Positions 1-26,200 of a stretch of DNA of 64,000 bases are shown here, piece by piece. Below the pieces are notes generated by a model, which did no database searches, was not told the DNA's origin, and saw only the letters and a program-made list of their open reading frames with translations. Made by a program: the position numbers and the translations under genes. Origin of the DNA: Nematostella vectensis (lineage: Eukaryota; Cnidaria; Anthozoa; Actiniaria; Edwardsiidae); contig NC_064042.1 in the NCBI RefSeq assembly GCF_932526225.1, forward strand, positions 5,377,001 to 5,441,000. Direction: 5' to 3'. How positions within the stretch are numbered: the stretch's first letter is position 1; each line of letters begins with the position of its first letter.

Positions 1-769
1 CTGCGATTCAGACTTTAGAATTTCCCGTTGTGATCAATCAAATTTCCTTACCTGAAACTCGAGTGAATTGAATACTTTCTATGAAGGACAACAGACATAG
101 CACCCTCACCGCAGTTAGCATCTCTGTAGCAGTCACTGAGTTTCCTTGTTTAGCGAAGCTGGCTAAGGCTTAATGTCCCGTTGCGCGAGTGGTGATGATT
201 CTAGCTGCGGTTTATTTGTTGCTTCTTTTGTATCCACGCAGCGATGAGGGCGCACGATTGCAACACAGAGCGATAACCGCAAAAGACTTTGTTGACAACT
301 TCGGCTTGCAGGGACCCTCCTCCTCCCCGCTGCGTGATTTTACAGGGCATTTTTTTGGCGCGCGTTAGTTTAGTGTAAGTACGGCCCCCCTTTCGCCTTA
401 GCGCCAAAAGGGTTTTTGGAGGGGAGGGGAGGGGGGATTTGATTATGAAGAAAGGATAGTATTTGTCTATTCCCACTTTGTCATGGTCATCACCCTGGGC
501 ATTCCGGTAAGCGCTTGGTACTTTCCCAGGCGCGTACCCAGGATTGGCTCCCCCCCCCCCTTGTACGCACTTGCGTCCCATTTTTGAGTAGCCTGATAAC
601 AGGTAATGGGTTATTTTTATCGCGGGGAAAACTCATCGTTTATTAGAACCTCCGCCACGACTCTTGAGTATTTCAACTCTTGAGTATTTCAAGAATTACG
701 AGGCCGCTAGTGCAATACGCAAGTCTAGAGGAAAAATTGAATAACAACCTCTCGCATAGGCGTCGACCA
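1..769. other. Gene-free left edge
   Basis: I see no convincing exon here. Open frames on the minus strand are low-complexity or run into the adjoining minisatellite. At 527-542 there is a short motif, CAGGCGCGTACCCAGG, followed by a C-tract. It resembles the terminus of the small inverted-repeat transposons found complete further right, so it is probably a truncated copy. A G/A-rich stretch lies at 417-437. Confidence 0.5.
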
Positions 770-1262
770 AATGAGGAGGGCGTAGAGTAGCGAAGGTAGT
801 AAATAGAGGGACACGAAGAATATTGTAGAGGGGGGCGTAGAGTAGCGAAGGTAGTAAATAGAGGGACACGAAGAATATTGTAGAGGGTGGCGTAGAGTAG
901 CGAAGGTAGTAAATAGAGGGACACGAAGAATGTTGTAGAGGGTGGCGTAGAGTAGCGAAGGTAGTAAATAGAGGGACACGAAGAATGTTGTAGAGGGGGG
1001 CGAAGAGTAGCGAAGGTAGTAAATAGAGGGACACGAAGAATATTGTAGAGGGTGGCGTAGAGTAGCGAAGGTAGTAAATAGAGGGGCACGAAGAATGTTG
1101 TAGAGGGGGGCGTAGAGTAGCGAAGGTAGTAAATAGAGGGGCACGTAGAATATTGTAGAGGGGGCGTAGGGTAGCGAAGGTAGTAAATAGAGGGGCACGA
1201 AGAATATTGTAGAAGGGGACGTAGAGTAGCGAAGGTAGTAAATAGAGGGGCACGAAGAATGT
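770..1262. repeat. 55-bp minisatellite, about nine copies
   Basis: Units begin at about 781, 836, 891, 946, 1001, 1056, 1111, 1165 and 1220, so the period is 55 bp (one unit 54). Each carries the core GCGAAGGTAGTAAATAGAGG with few changes. The minus strand has no stop in any phase of the unit, and since 55 is not a multiple of three, one array yields three overlapping long open frames of leucine/tyrosine/proline repeats. These are artefacts. A lone diverged inverted copy of part of the unit sits at about 1394-1425, beyond 130 bp of unrelated sequence. Confidence 0.9.
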
Positions 1263-1469
1263 TGTGTCAAAGGTGCTCGGACCCGAATGCGAGCGAGGGA
1301 GGGTGTCGTCGTCAGAACATAGAACGTGTGAAATGTAGGCCAGTACACACATACAAGCACCCTCCCTATAACCCAGCTCGCATTCCTTACATTCTTCGTC
1401 CCCTCTTTTTACTACCTTCACTAGGCCCATTTGATAAATATCTGGATTTTGACTCCAAAAGTGATTTCC

Positions 1470-2040
1470 GCTAAATGGAATTCGTGATTCGTGAAACAGA
1501 GGCGTAGCCAGGATATCGAACAGGAGGGGGCTCAAAAGGCCCTTTCAAGGCATTTTCTCCTGTATTTATAATAATGTCTCTTACATTTACTGTAATTTTT
1601 GCCTAGTAAAAGGGGGGATCCGGCCCCCTTGGGCCACCCCCCCTGGCTACGCCCCTGTGAAAAGCCTAAAAATAAATTCGTGAATCGTGATGGTCGAGTA
1701 CTATATCGTGATTGGGGTATTCTTTCGTGACTCCAGATTTCGCATGGCTAAATTCGTGAAATATGACCGTAAATGCCAAGAATAATTAAGACACGAACTC
1801 ATGTAACGAGATGCGCAGCGCTGTAGTGCAATCGTCACGATTCATACATTTATACGTAGAAGTAAACATTGATGCCTTTGTGTTTTAGTTCAATTGAGGA
1901 GTTGATCAACCGCGGCGTTGATCTATGTTTATTAAATCATATATTCATGAGCAAAGCAAAAGTTCAAACCGTTATTCGTGAAAGCTTCTTTTTTAAACAG
2001 GATTCGTGAAAGCCTGAAAAATAACTTTGTGATTCTCACC
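1470..2040. repeat. Older dispersed repeat with recurring TTCGTGA motifs
   Basis: The motif ATTCGTGAA and variants recur around 1480, 1493, 1677, 1753, 1975 and 2002. Two stretches, 1485-1680 (minus the inserted MITE) and 2001-2030, share the same continuation, GTGAAAAGCCTAAAAATAA against GTGAAAGCCTGAAAAATAA. I read this as a decayed interspersed repeat present at least twice. No protein is recognisable. Confidence 0.5.
1497..1657. mobile_element. Small inverted-repeat transposon (MITE), 161 bp
   Basis: Termini are CAGAGGCGTAGCCAGG and its near-perfect complement ending GGCTACGCCCCTG. The element is flanked by the 5-bp direct repeat TGAAA (1492-1496 and 1658-1662). It has no coding capacity. 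It interrupts an older repeat: removing it with one TGAAA gives a sequence matched by an uninterrupted relative at 2001-2025. The 5-bp duplication with CAG...CTG ends suggests a non-autonomous hAT-like (hAT5-type) family; that placement is inference. Confidence 0.85.
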
Positions 2041-2651
2041 CCTTCTTCACCACCCTGAGGAGAGGGCTGAGAGTCAGGATTAGCTAAGAAAGTTAATTTC
2101 ATCAAGCCTCAAAAAAGGTTATTTTAAGTTAATATCCCAATTGTTGTCACTGTTGGCCAGACTCACAGGTTAGGAACAACCAGACAAGTATGCCTTAAAA
2201 GATAACCTTTTGCCTGAAATTTAATAGGTGACTAAGAGTCTAGTAGACTACTAGCTATGACTAAATCTGAATATTTCTTTTTCTGTATGCCTTGGCAACA
2301 TCTACCTACATAATAAATACACACAAGGCCTTTGGGACTTCAGTTCGTTTTTCTGTGGACTGGGAACCAAAAATACTCAGGACCCTTTATTTCCAGCTTT
2401 CTGCAGTACCAAGGTAACCTGGTCTCAGAACCTCAAATATCTCTCTATTTGGTGGCCAGTGAAAAATAAAGAGACTTTTAAGATTCTGGAACCAGGGCAG
2501 TACCAAGGATGCTCTGTGGGCAATTCTTGTAATTGAAACAAGTGGGATACCAGTGTTAAAATTAACTTCACTCAGGCTTTATAGTCATGTCCAGGGCATA
2601 GCCATCTTTTTACCTGAGAAATGCTTGTAGCTAGCAGAGGTGCTCCTCCAA

Positions 2652-2807
2652 CAGGGCCTTAGCAGGGGAGGGGGCACTGGGGGGATATGCCCCCCAATGT
2701 TTTCAAAAATTATAAGAAAATGACCAGTAGGCCCCCCCAATGTTTTCTTAATGTTTCTGTATTATGCCCCCCCCCCCCCCAATAATTTGAGCCCTGCTAT
2801 GGCTATG
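2652..2807. mobile_element. Small inverted-repeat transposon, 156 bp
   Basis: The left end is CAGGGCCTTAGCAGGGG and the right end reads CCCTGCTATGGCTATG, an imperfect inverted match. The flanking 5-bp direct repeat is TCCAA (2647-2651 and 2808-2812). The interior is rich in G and C runs around the sequence CCCCAATGTTTTC. The same interior occurs in inverted orientation in the copy at 29795-29944, so the two are one subfamily. There is no coding content. Confidence 0.8.
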
Positions 2808-2812
2808 TCCAA

Positions 2813-3863
2813 GGGTCAATTTGCAAACCCTACACCTAAGTATCAAATACAAGGAATGAGTAAGTGTTTAACCCACCACCCCACCCGGACAGAATTTTCT
2901 AGCTACTTTCATGAGTGCCTGCATAACATACTTTTAAAGATACCTCAAGTGAATCTGCATAAAAAGAAAAGTGAAATAAGGATCAATTTCAACATAGAAC
3001 AAGCTTCAAGAGAGCATTAGTTAATTGAAACTTTAAATTATTGTTGTTGGCATAGTTACACAAGCTACTTTATCACTGTTTTAAGAATATTTGTTATATT
3101 CTAATTACCGCATACTATACAGATTGAAAACAAAACATATTTCAAATAAATTGTTTTCTATCACTTCTATGTATTTTATACATGTTATCTATAAGTTTAC
3201 AGGTGAATAAAACTCGAATTCAAATTGATTAGAATTGTACCAACAAAACTCAATGCATGGCAGTGCAACCCTGAAATAATTCTGCACTTATTTATTGGCA
3301 GAAAACCATAATGGCACTAAAATTATAATTGGTACCTTGTGATAATTCTTTTGACTATACCATGCACAATATATTTTTTTTGGGAAAGGCCTAGTTTTTT
3401 TGTGATGCATCACAGCTCACGATTTCTTGTAAAATAAAAAATTAGCTTTGCTCAGATATACAGTGAATCAATGCCTACAGAAAATGCAACAGTATACCCC
3501 ATCACCCCACCACAACCAATCACAACCCATCACACTCCATCAGATTTTCAGCAAAGAGCCTTTAGTCTGTAAATTGTTGCTGTTGTCTTAAATATCCATT
3601 ACTAGATCAGAGTAGGGTTTGACTAGACTAGGTCAATACAACAAGCCTAGTATTGTAACATTGTTCGCCACATACCATAAGCGATTGAACGAATATGGTT
3701 AATTGTACTTGATGTTTTTTCACGCCTTTTCAAAAAAAAACAAATTAACACCTAAAACAATATGGTACAAACCACAAGCACGCAAAAAATGAATATATAA
3801 CAACTACAAGTGGTTTTGAAGGAGATTACTATAAAATACAAAATTGATCATGTATGTCTCCAT
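2813..3863. other. Downstream flank of the F-box gene
   Basis: AT-rich sequence with no supportable exon. Because the F-box gene reads leftwards, its 3' UTR must lie here. The nearest clear complement of AATAAA that I see is TTTATT at 3291-3296, which would imply a 3' UTR of about 570 bp. A run of CAC/CATCAC-type sequence lies at 3495-3543. Confidence 0.4.
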
Positions 3864-4496
3864 TCAGTCATCGTTGTTGTTTTTTGTTAGGAAAGCAGAG
3901 GAATGGTGTGATTCTTCTATCTCTGCTTGTTTCTTCAGCTCCGACGCTCGTTTCTTGAGAGCGTTTTCTTTGTCCTTCTTTCTTTTCATCAAAACTTGGA
4001 GTTGTAACCTATTGGTGAAAAACACTTTCTTCCAGCCAACATCTTTTGCTAATTCGCGTATTTCGTCAGTTATAGTGTCGCAGTGTGATCTATAGATCTT
4101 TTCCCAAAGCTCATCACTGGAGCAAACTTTTCGAAGGAACTTGCAAACTGATCCCAAACGCGAGACGTCAATAAGATCGAGATAACTTGCAATGTGAACT
4201 ACTGTGTTCGAAGGTAGTCGAACAAGCCAGTCCCCACAAACCAGGGAATGGACTAGACGCAATGTATCGTCTCCAAAAACACGATGTATGTCCATTTGGG
4301 TAAGGGCATCATCATCGAAATCTTCCCAAGGGACTCGACGCTGGCTAGGTGGGATGTAACGCTGATCTTTGCGAGCCGAAATGCGCCATGTTCTCCAAAG
4401 AACTTCTCCGTCTTGCACGATCAACTGGTGAAAATCTTTGCTTGGTGAAGGCGCTTGTGCCGTCTTTTCCAGATAGATATGGCGTCCGAGATTCAT
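3864..4496 (-). CDS. FBXO36: F-box only protein 36 orthologue
   Basis: A 210-residue protein in one uninterrupted exon. The N-terminus has the family segment PSKDFHQL (about residues 18-25). A typical F-box follows at about residues 100-148, starting LVRLPSNTVVHIASYLD and including the LWEKIYRSHCD stretch. After it comes DTITDEIRELAKDVGWKKVF with FFTNRLQLQ, the signature C-terminal block of FBXO36. The tail is Lys/Glu-rich and somewhat longer than in the human protein (188 residues). F-box proteins bind SKP1 through the F-box and act as substrate receptors of SCF (CUL1) ubiquitin ligases; the substrate of FBXO36 is unknown to me. The human gene has several exons, so the single exon here means intron loss or a retrocopy that replaced the original. 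The frame is intact. The chosen ATG, MNLGRHIYLE, matches the expected family N-terminal length. Confidence 0.88.
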   Translation of the reverse strand: MNLGRHIYLEKTAQAPSPSKDFHQLIVQDGEVLWRTWRISARKDQRYIPPSQRRVPWEDFDDDALTQMDIHRVFGDDTLRLVHSLVCGDWLVRLPSNTVVHIASYLDLIDVSRLGSVCKFLRKVCSSDELWEKIYRSHCDTITDEIRELAKDVGWKKVFFTNRLQLQVLMKRKKDKENALKKRASELKKQAEIEESHHSSAFLTKNNNDD

Positions 4497-4959
4497 GGTC
4501 TAAACAACGCAAATCTCGATGTTTGTCAAGCAAAACGAAATGTAACACCAGTTACTACGAGAAATCAACATTCAAACAACCGCCATTGATTGGTCGAGCG
4601 AGGTCTGGGTTCAGGCGCGTTGACATGATAAGCCATTCAGGGAAGAGCATTTCCATTTTTACTACCACCCCCACAATTTGTTCACTTAGTCGGAATATTT
4701 TCAAATACCCGTCAACCTTAATTCTAACTTTAAGGGCAATTTAAATACTCCTTCTGACTTAGACTATTTTTCGTTTTTACATTTATTATGAGCTGTTTTT
4801 TTCAAATTATCTTAATTTGAATTGTGCTAGCGGTGAGCTCTCTCCCCTACTAGGTTTATTATCTCGCTGTTTGCATCCCCCGGCCGTGGCCCTTCAATTG
4901 GTAACGAGGCCCCCAGTGTGCTGAGCGCGAGTTGCAGTCGGTAAAAGGAAGATTTCAAC
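4497..4959. promoter_or_regulatory. Divergent (bidirectional) promoter region
   Basis: Only 463 bp separate the start codons of FBXO36 (leftward) and the PP2A A subunit (rightward), so both promoters must lie here unless there are distant 5' exons. I see no TATA box at a sensible place for either gene. Inverted CCAAT motifs (ATTGG) occur at 4588-4592 and 4897-4901, and the 4870-4960 part is relatively GC- and CpG-rich. This suits TATA-less housekeeping promoters. Confidence 0.6.
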
Positions 4960-19235
<14,276 letters not shown>

Positions 19236-19801
19236 GCCCTTGGCCTATATACTGTGGGTCAATACCAGGTGCTGGATAACTGGACAGCATACCATCAGGT
19301 GCCAGGAAGTGGAACCTCATTCTCTACCAGACACTACCGGAAATATGCCCGAGTGTAGTACTGCAGCATTTTTTACTTGTATTACAACAGCATATCTAAA
19401 CTGTTCCCTTGGAACGGTGTTCTTCTCTCTAAAGCTTCAACGCCCCCTATTGTACAGCTCTTATCATCGACTGTAGGACTAGATGTTTCTTTAGCTTAAA
19501 TCTCATTTCATGGATATAGTGACAGATATACGATTACGCAGATTTTGTAATTACCTCAAAATTGCGCGGCAGTTCGCGTGTTAACGAATTTCAGTGACTC
19601 GCTCAATGCGTGAACTTAATTATTGTGTTCTAGCTTATTTTGTATTGTATAAGTATTGTACTGTAGTTTCTTGTATTCTAACACCATGGCTGTCCTGGGA
19701 AATGTTCACTCACTAAGGTATCGAATTGCATAGCCTCTACGGGTTAGAATACAGGGATAACTGGAATAGCAGGCAGCAATGCCTCGTACAGAACGAATAA
19801 A
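19236..19801 (+). promoter_or_regulatory. PP2A-A 3' UTR ending at an AATAAA signal
   Basis: After the inferred stop codon (19233-19235) the terminal exon has no further meaningful frame. The first canonical polyadenylation signal downstream is AATAAA at 19796-19801, closely followed by ATAAAAAAA. A 3' UTR of about 560-590 nt results, with cleavage near 19815-19825. Confidence 0.55.
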
Positions 19802-19869
19802 AACCATATAATAAAAAAAGCTCGCTGTTGCCTTCTGTTATTATTTTAGAAATATCTTTTCTCTCAGAA

Positions 19870-20990
19870 GCCATCCATAAACATTCATGTCAGAAGTCAA
19901 GAAAATTGATCCCTCTTGTCAGAAATCATGATCTCTCTTTCAGAAGTCATCGGCCATGATCGCTCTTGTCATCGGCTATGATCCCTCTTGTCAGAGGTCG
20001 TGATCCCTTATGTCAGAAGGCGTGATCCTCTTGTCAGAAGTCGTGATCCCTCTTGTCTGAAGTCATTCCCTGTTGTCTGAAGTCATGATCCCTGTTGTCT
20101 TAGGTCATGATCCCTCTTGTCAGAAGTCATGATCCCTCTTGTCAGAAGTCGTGATCCCTCATGTCTGAAGTCATTCCCTGTTGTCTGAAGTCATGATCCC
20201 TGTTATCAGAAGTCATGATCCCTCTTGTCAGAAGTCGTGATCCCTCTTGTCTGAAGTCATTCCCTGTTGTCTGAAGTCATGATCCCTCTTGTCAGAAGTC
20301 GTGATCCCTAATGTCTATAGCCATGATGCCTCTTATCAGAATTCATGATCCCTGTTGTTAAAAGTTATGATCTCTCTTGTCTGAAGTCGTGATCCCTCTT
20401 GTCAGAAGTCATGATCCCTGTTGTCTGAAGTCGTGATCCCTGTTGTCTGAAGTCAAGATCCCTGTTGTCTTAGGTCATGACCCCTCATGTCTGAAGTCGT
20501 GATCCCTCTTGTCAGAAGTCGTGATCCCTCTTGTCTCAAGTCATGATCCCTCTTGTCTGAAGTCATGATCCCTCTTGTCAGAAGTCATGATTCCTCTTGT
20601 CAGAAGTCGTGATCCCTGTTGTCAGAAGTCGTGATCCCTGTTGTCAGAAGTCGTGATCCCTGTTGTCTGAAGTCGTGATCCCTCACGTCTGAAGCCATGA
20701 TGCCTCTTATCAGAAGTCATGATTCCTGTTGTCTGAAGTCATGAGCCCTCTTGTCAGAAGTCGTGATCCCTCATGTCTGAAGTCATAATTCCTCTTGTCC
20801 GAAGTCATGATCCCTCTCGTCCGAAGTCGTGATCACTCTTGTTAGAAGTCATGACCCCTCATGTCTCAAGTCATGATCCCTCTTGTTAGAAGTCATGACC
20901 CCTCATGTCTCAAGTCATGATCCCTCTTGTTAGAAGTCATGACCCCTCATGTCTGAAGTCATGATCCCTCTTGTCAGAAGTCATGAGCCA
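19870..20990. repeat. 22-bp minisatellite, roughly 50 units
   Basis: The unit is close to TGATCCCTCTTGTCAGAAGT plus CA or CG. It runs for 1.1 kb with interleaved variants (TCTGAAGTC for CAGAAGTC, GTTGTC for CTTGTC). Higher-order repetition is visible; for example a variant unit with TCATTCCCTG recurs at about 20065, 20170 and 20255. It fills the interval between the PP2A-A polyadenylation site and the RhoGEF upstream region. It is not a CRISPR array: units are directly adjacent, with no unique spacers. Confidence 0.9.
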
Positions 20991-23203
20991 TGAGCCCCCT
21001 CCCCCCCAAACCCCATTTCTTCAAGCGCTTGTGTCTTTTTTTGTGGATGTTTTTTGACATGTATCTAATGATATCAAAAATAACTATGAAGGCCGAAGGC
21101 TGCCTGACAGCTGATATTGCAACATGTCCTCACAGAGAATGTTGGGTATTCCTGTTATTTTGTTAATTGAGGTACGCAGTGCGCACGGGCACATTGTTTT
21201 CGAATACTGGTGTAAGCACGTTCGTGTGTGTTATGGCGTGAAAGTGCACTAATTTCGCTTTGTTTTGACTTCACAAGGACCTTTCCCACTCCATGGACTT
21301 CCTAACTGTCTCTCGCACTTCCCCCTTTCACTGTTTTTTCACGTGTTGCGCAATTGGTCTTATCGGCAATACAGGGACAAGTTGTGTCGTTTTTAGCTTA
21401 CGTAATGCCATGTGTGTTTTCGAGCCGAAATGAGAGGGAAAGATGCGCTTCCCTTCCCGCGTACTATCTTCTTCATAGAAGTCTTTACAAACGTAGATTT
21501 TTGGTGTTGTACACGCGTGGGAAGTTGTGGTCAGCATAATTTCGTGATTCACTTTTTATCCAGTCCCAATTATGTCTTGGTTGGCCTTAGACGAAAACAT
21601 GGCACTATTTTGCATTTACTTCAAGTTCCTCAAGTTGCGCAATAGAAAACTGGAAAAAAAAGATCATTACAAAAAAATTAAAAGAAAATAAACCGAAAAG
21701 TGCTATAAATCAAAAAGCAACTGTATTTGACAGTAAAAGAATTTAAACGATCAGATTCTTTTAACTTGACCTAAAAAAATATAAGTGTTCATGCATGTTT
21801 TCATGGTGTAAGCGACATGCGGCTGCTGCACCTATATCTGCTAGTAAGAGCTGGCCGGAATGGCCGAAACCTCTTAATTCAAAGTGAATAAAATATGTAT
21901 TGGCCCCAAGCTCCAATCAGAATTCCCCGTCCCTTTTCGCCTTTTCTACCAAACCGCCTTTGTATATTTCCTTAAAACATCTTTTTGGTTTGAGCGAAAG
22001 GCAGAGATAGTGCGCGCGAAATGAAACAAAAAAATACATGGTCCCAAATTTGAATTAGCGCATCTTTTCATTGCAAAAAAGTAAGTATTTGTCGAATTCA
22101 AACCTGTTACTTGATCACTGTATAACAAACCGCAGGTTTTCTAGGTTTAAAAACAATTTATCTGAAAAACTTTATTCCGTTTTAGTCGATTTAACCCTTT
22201 ACAACGGAATGAAGCTGTGGTCACGTGACGTGCGTAGCTGCCGTGATCTGCGGGGCGTCTCGATGTTATTCAGGGGTTCTAGGCAAGCGCCATATTGGTT
22301 TGGGACGAACACATCCTGCAAGTTGTGCGACTCGTCTATGGCAATAAAGCTGCAAATCACATCCTGGTTTAACGACCGCATACATTGGGAAGAGCAACTG
22401 AGAATTTTAGCCAACATTTGAAATAACATCCAAGGTTTTGGAGTAGTATTAGAACTAATCAACAACTCTGGCTCGCGTGAGCTAAAATCTGCAGCAGTGC
22501 TTTTCTGCCTGGTGCCTCGGTCCGATTCTTACCTGAGATTTGTAGTGCGGCGGTGTTTTGCTGAAGTAGTTACTATTGCTTATTGTTGGTCGAGCACCGG
22601 ATCACCAAATGAATTAAATCTAGTATGGAGACGGTATGTGCCGAGAGCGTGCGCACTCTACGACAGAAAGGTACGGTCAACATAAACCAAGTACCATCCG
22701 ACTGTGATATTACTCGTTGTTGAATTGGAGCGCATCGCAGCTCCAAGTTAAGGCTATACTTCCATGCTCTCTAGCAGATAGCTATTTGTTGGTCCAATTG
22801 GAATATTATTACAAATCTAGCAAACGGCAGCGGAAATCGCAAGTTTCCTTAGTCGAGATTCGGCAAAATGGAGAGACACGACGACGTTTTGGTATGAGAG
22901 CGGCGTTCTCTCTTGCGTCGAATACTGGAATATTCTCTACTCTAAGTTCCCTTAAATTCCCTTGTTCTTACTCTGATGGAATGTCTTGTTCTTTGAATAG
23001 CTCTACTTTGGTTCTGTTTAACTGGTTTAAGACAGGCTATCTGACAGGCGACAGAGGTTGGATGCGATCTAGTCACTACGCTATCTGCTCCATAACAGAG
23101 CACTATTTACCACCAAAAATTCAGCTATTTACTTAACTCTACCGTCCGATTTCAGGGTGATGTACTAGACCCTTTTTACAGTTCCAAGAAGGTTTCATAA
23201 AGG
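20991..23203. other. Intergenic region upstream of the RhoGEF gene
   Basis: No convincing exon. Short frames on both strands (60-139 codons) do not match anything I know and are not linked by plausible splice sites. The RhoGEF promoter should lie in the right-hand part, before the inferred first coding exon at 23204. I see no clear TATA box, but CpG is more frequent at about 22200-22900 than in the flanking introns. Confidence 0.4.
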
Positions 23204-23237
23204 ATGGAAACACAGCCATCGGAGCTCCAAGTTCAAG
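23204..23237 (+). CDS. ARHGEF12: RhoGEF exon 1 (start codon), inferred
   Basis: ATG at 23204 opens METQPSELQVQ and is followed by a split glycine codon at the donor CAAG|GTAGTA. The next exon begins |GTCAGCATCTG, so the junction codon is GGT and the reading frame enters the PDZ domain correctly. Phase fit, context and position support it, but an 11-residue N-terminus is shorter than in vertebrate relatives, and another first exon could exist in the 5.8-kb intron. Confidence 0.6.
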
Positions 23238-26200
23238 GTAGTACGAAGTAGTAATATAGAATTTAACTTAGCCACAACATCGACAGGCGTACACTACGCG
23301 ATAAATTTCTTCGACTGCGAAATGTTTTTTTTTGCGCGCGCCCCAGTAAATGTGTATCATTTTCCGTAGTGAGCGTTAAATCTCCGAACAATATTAAATA
23401 ATCACCTTCAACATGTCGAAATAATAGAGTTTGTTTAGGAGGTTGTCAAGCTTGTGAGAGAAATTTTATCGGGGACTATTAGTTGATATAGTGACATCGA
23501 CTCGCCGACATTCGCTCGAATTATTTGCCCTGTACATTCCCTCGATCCAGATTTATAATTATTTACTTTTCTTTTCCTTATTGCTCATTTTGTGTATCGC
23601 TCTTTTGACTGTGTTAACTATAAAATAATGCGTAAAGTTATTGCTTGGTCTGTGTTATTCTCTATTTATAATGTGAAGGAGTCATTTGCTTATACTGCTG
23701 AGGTGAATTACGCTATCGTGTTGCAGTCAGTTAGGTTTTATTTGTTATTTACAGCCAACTGTTCGTGAGAATAGGCCTATGATATTTCCTTAAATTGAAA
23801 GGTCGTTTGCTACAAGTCTTGTATTTGTTGAGATCGCTACAAAGATAGTAGACATTTCAAGTTTGTTTTTTTGTTTATTTTTACCCCACATTTCTCGCAT
23901 TCCTTCCATGTTTCCACCCGAAGGTTTCCATCGCGCATTATGTTATAAATGTTCTTTGATTAGAAATTTTATTTTGGCGACAACAAAGCCCTCTCGATTG
24001 CGCTTTTGTTCGTAACAAAACCGTCGCAATCTGTTATTTATTCGAAGAAGTCTTGTTTGATTCTCACGTAGCTACTGATCTTTTTGGTGTGCCTAAAAAT
24101 AAATCATTTGCAAGTACTAATGTACTCGCTGTCGCTTTGAAATGAATTTTCCGCAGCTCTCAGTGAACTTAATTGATTGGGAAATAGTCTGTTTTGGTGG
24201 CCTTATGATTGAATGTTCTAACTTCATAATTATGAATTCACGCAAGAAATAATTATTTACCATTATACCTGTCATAATTTTTCTAATCTCCTTATTTTAT
24301 TGTTATTTGCTCACCAAAACATTTCCCACCCTTTAAAAAAAATTAAACATCAAGAGTATATACATCAAAAGAGAATATTCCAAACTGTTGGAGTTAGGTA
24401 TTCAGGAAACCTTTTTCTGATTAAAACATCAGACGGGTATGGCGATGATGGACATGATTTTGGATGAGTATATGTTTGGGAGATTGTTCCTCTACCAGGT
24501 TGATAGAGCATTGCAAGAAGTGCTATTGTAGTCATTACCACAATTGGTTTAAAGACAGTCAGGCATAGCCGTACCAGGCCAGTTATCATTACATCCCCGA
24601 GGCAGTAGGTATATTTAATCAATCTTCAGCTTCCTTTCTCATTGTCTATGGCTAGGATAATTTCCAATTGACTATGGCTATAATCATTTCTCATTGACTA
24701 TTGCTAGGATCATTTCTCATTGACTATGGCTAGGATTATTTTCCCTTTGATATCCGCTAGCTACCTCCTGAGTTCTTGTCAACTTTAGCAGAATTGGCAG
24801 TTTTATTGAACTAAATAAGTGGTTCTTGTCTTCCCCAGGTCCGTAGTCTAAACACTGGCCACTTTATACTGATTACCATTCTAAACAATTTGAGTTTTTT
24901 GTACCCTTACCCACACAGCATTTTGTTTGGTGTATTTCTATCACTTCCTAAAAATATTGATAATTCCCAATTTTTATTCCAACATACATGATCCAGTTTG
25001 TGATTGTTATCATTAGAACAAACTAAGTTTTGTTGCTGCTACTGCAGAATGTAATATAGAACACCACAAGTCACAGATATTGTAATCATTACAATAAAAA
25101 GATTGTCTACCTTTCTGTGGTACATATAATCAGTTAGTATTTTAGTTGGTGGGTCTCCTCTGATTTGTCTACAGGTAATTTATCTTGATTTCACAAGATT
25201 TTGTCAAATAATTTGATGATTTTATGTCCAATGTAATTATGAGTTGAATTTTAGCCCCTCTGCTACCATAGAGTATTCATTTAAAGACTATTTTCAGTTA
25301 AAGATATGAAAAAAAGAAATTTTGATGATTGAATTATCTAATGTGTATAAATGGGAATCAATTTGATATTTTTGCTAGAAATTTTCTCATTTTGATTCTC
25401 GATATCCATAGTGTCCATATAACTAAACAATAGAAAATATGTGACAATTCACCACAAGTTTAAGATGAATTCTTATTTCAGTAGAAAATATATTTGATAT
25501 AAACAGGAGCAGAGGAAAAACTAGATAAATGAGTTATGCTTATAGTTATGGCTTAATTGAAAGTGCAATAATATTTCAGCAAGTAAAATTTGGTCTGATG
25601 TTTTGAAATTAGTTTTTTTCTAAGACAAATGGCTAATTGTTTTTTAACAGTCTCCATCCTACTTTTTTCCTCATTTTCCTTGTTCTTTTAAATTCTAACA
25701 AGCATCTAAAAGTGTAGCAGTACATCTATTCCATGTGCACTAGAAAACTCATGATGCTTGATGTATAATTCATACGAGTTTTGATCATCTGATATAGTAG
25801 AAATATGACGGTTGTAAGAAGTATGCATTTCTTTTTTCATAAGATCTCACCTGATAATTTAATTTGATCCTGATAATCTAGTTTTATTCTGATAACAATA
25901 ATATTGATTTAAAGGTGATGTTGATGGTTATAATGATGTTAATAGCCAACAAACAGACCATCTGGTAATTTTTTTTTTTTTTAGAAAATAAAATGTGATA
26001 CTGTGATTTCTATGTTGCATGAAAAGGAAGCTGGCTTTTACTACACAAGCATATTTCTAAGATTTCTCGCTAGGATTTACACAGATGCAGGCTAGTTGAC
26101 AAAGCTAATGTCGATAATGCTTGTGATGGTAATCTAAATGATGAGGATGTTAATGGTGGCAATGATAGTGATAATGATAGTCATAGAATGATGGTGACTA

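Noticed and set aside
673-1535. Overlapping minus-strand open frames of up to 279 codons rich in Leu, Tyr, Pro
   Set aside because: They translate the 55-bp minisatellite in three frames at once; the unit lacks stops in any minus-strand phase. No splice context, no homology.
19870-20990. Regular repeat array resembling a CRISPR at first sight
   Set aside because: Units are contiguous 22-bp direct repeats without unique spacers, in an animal genome.
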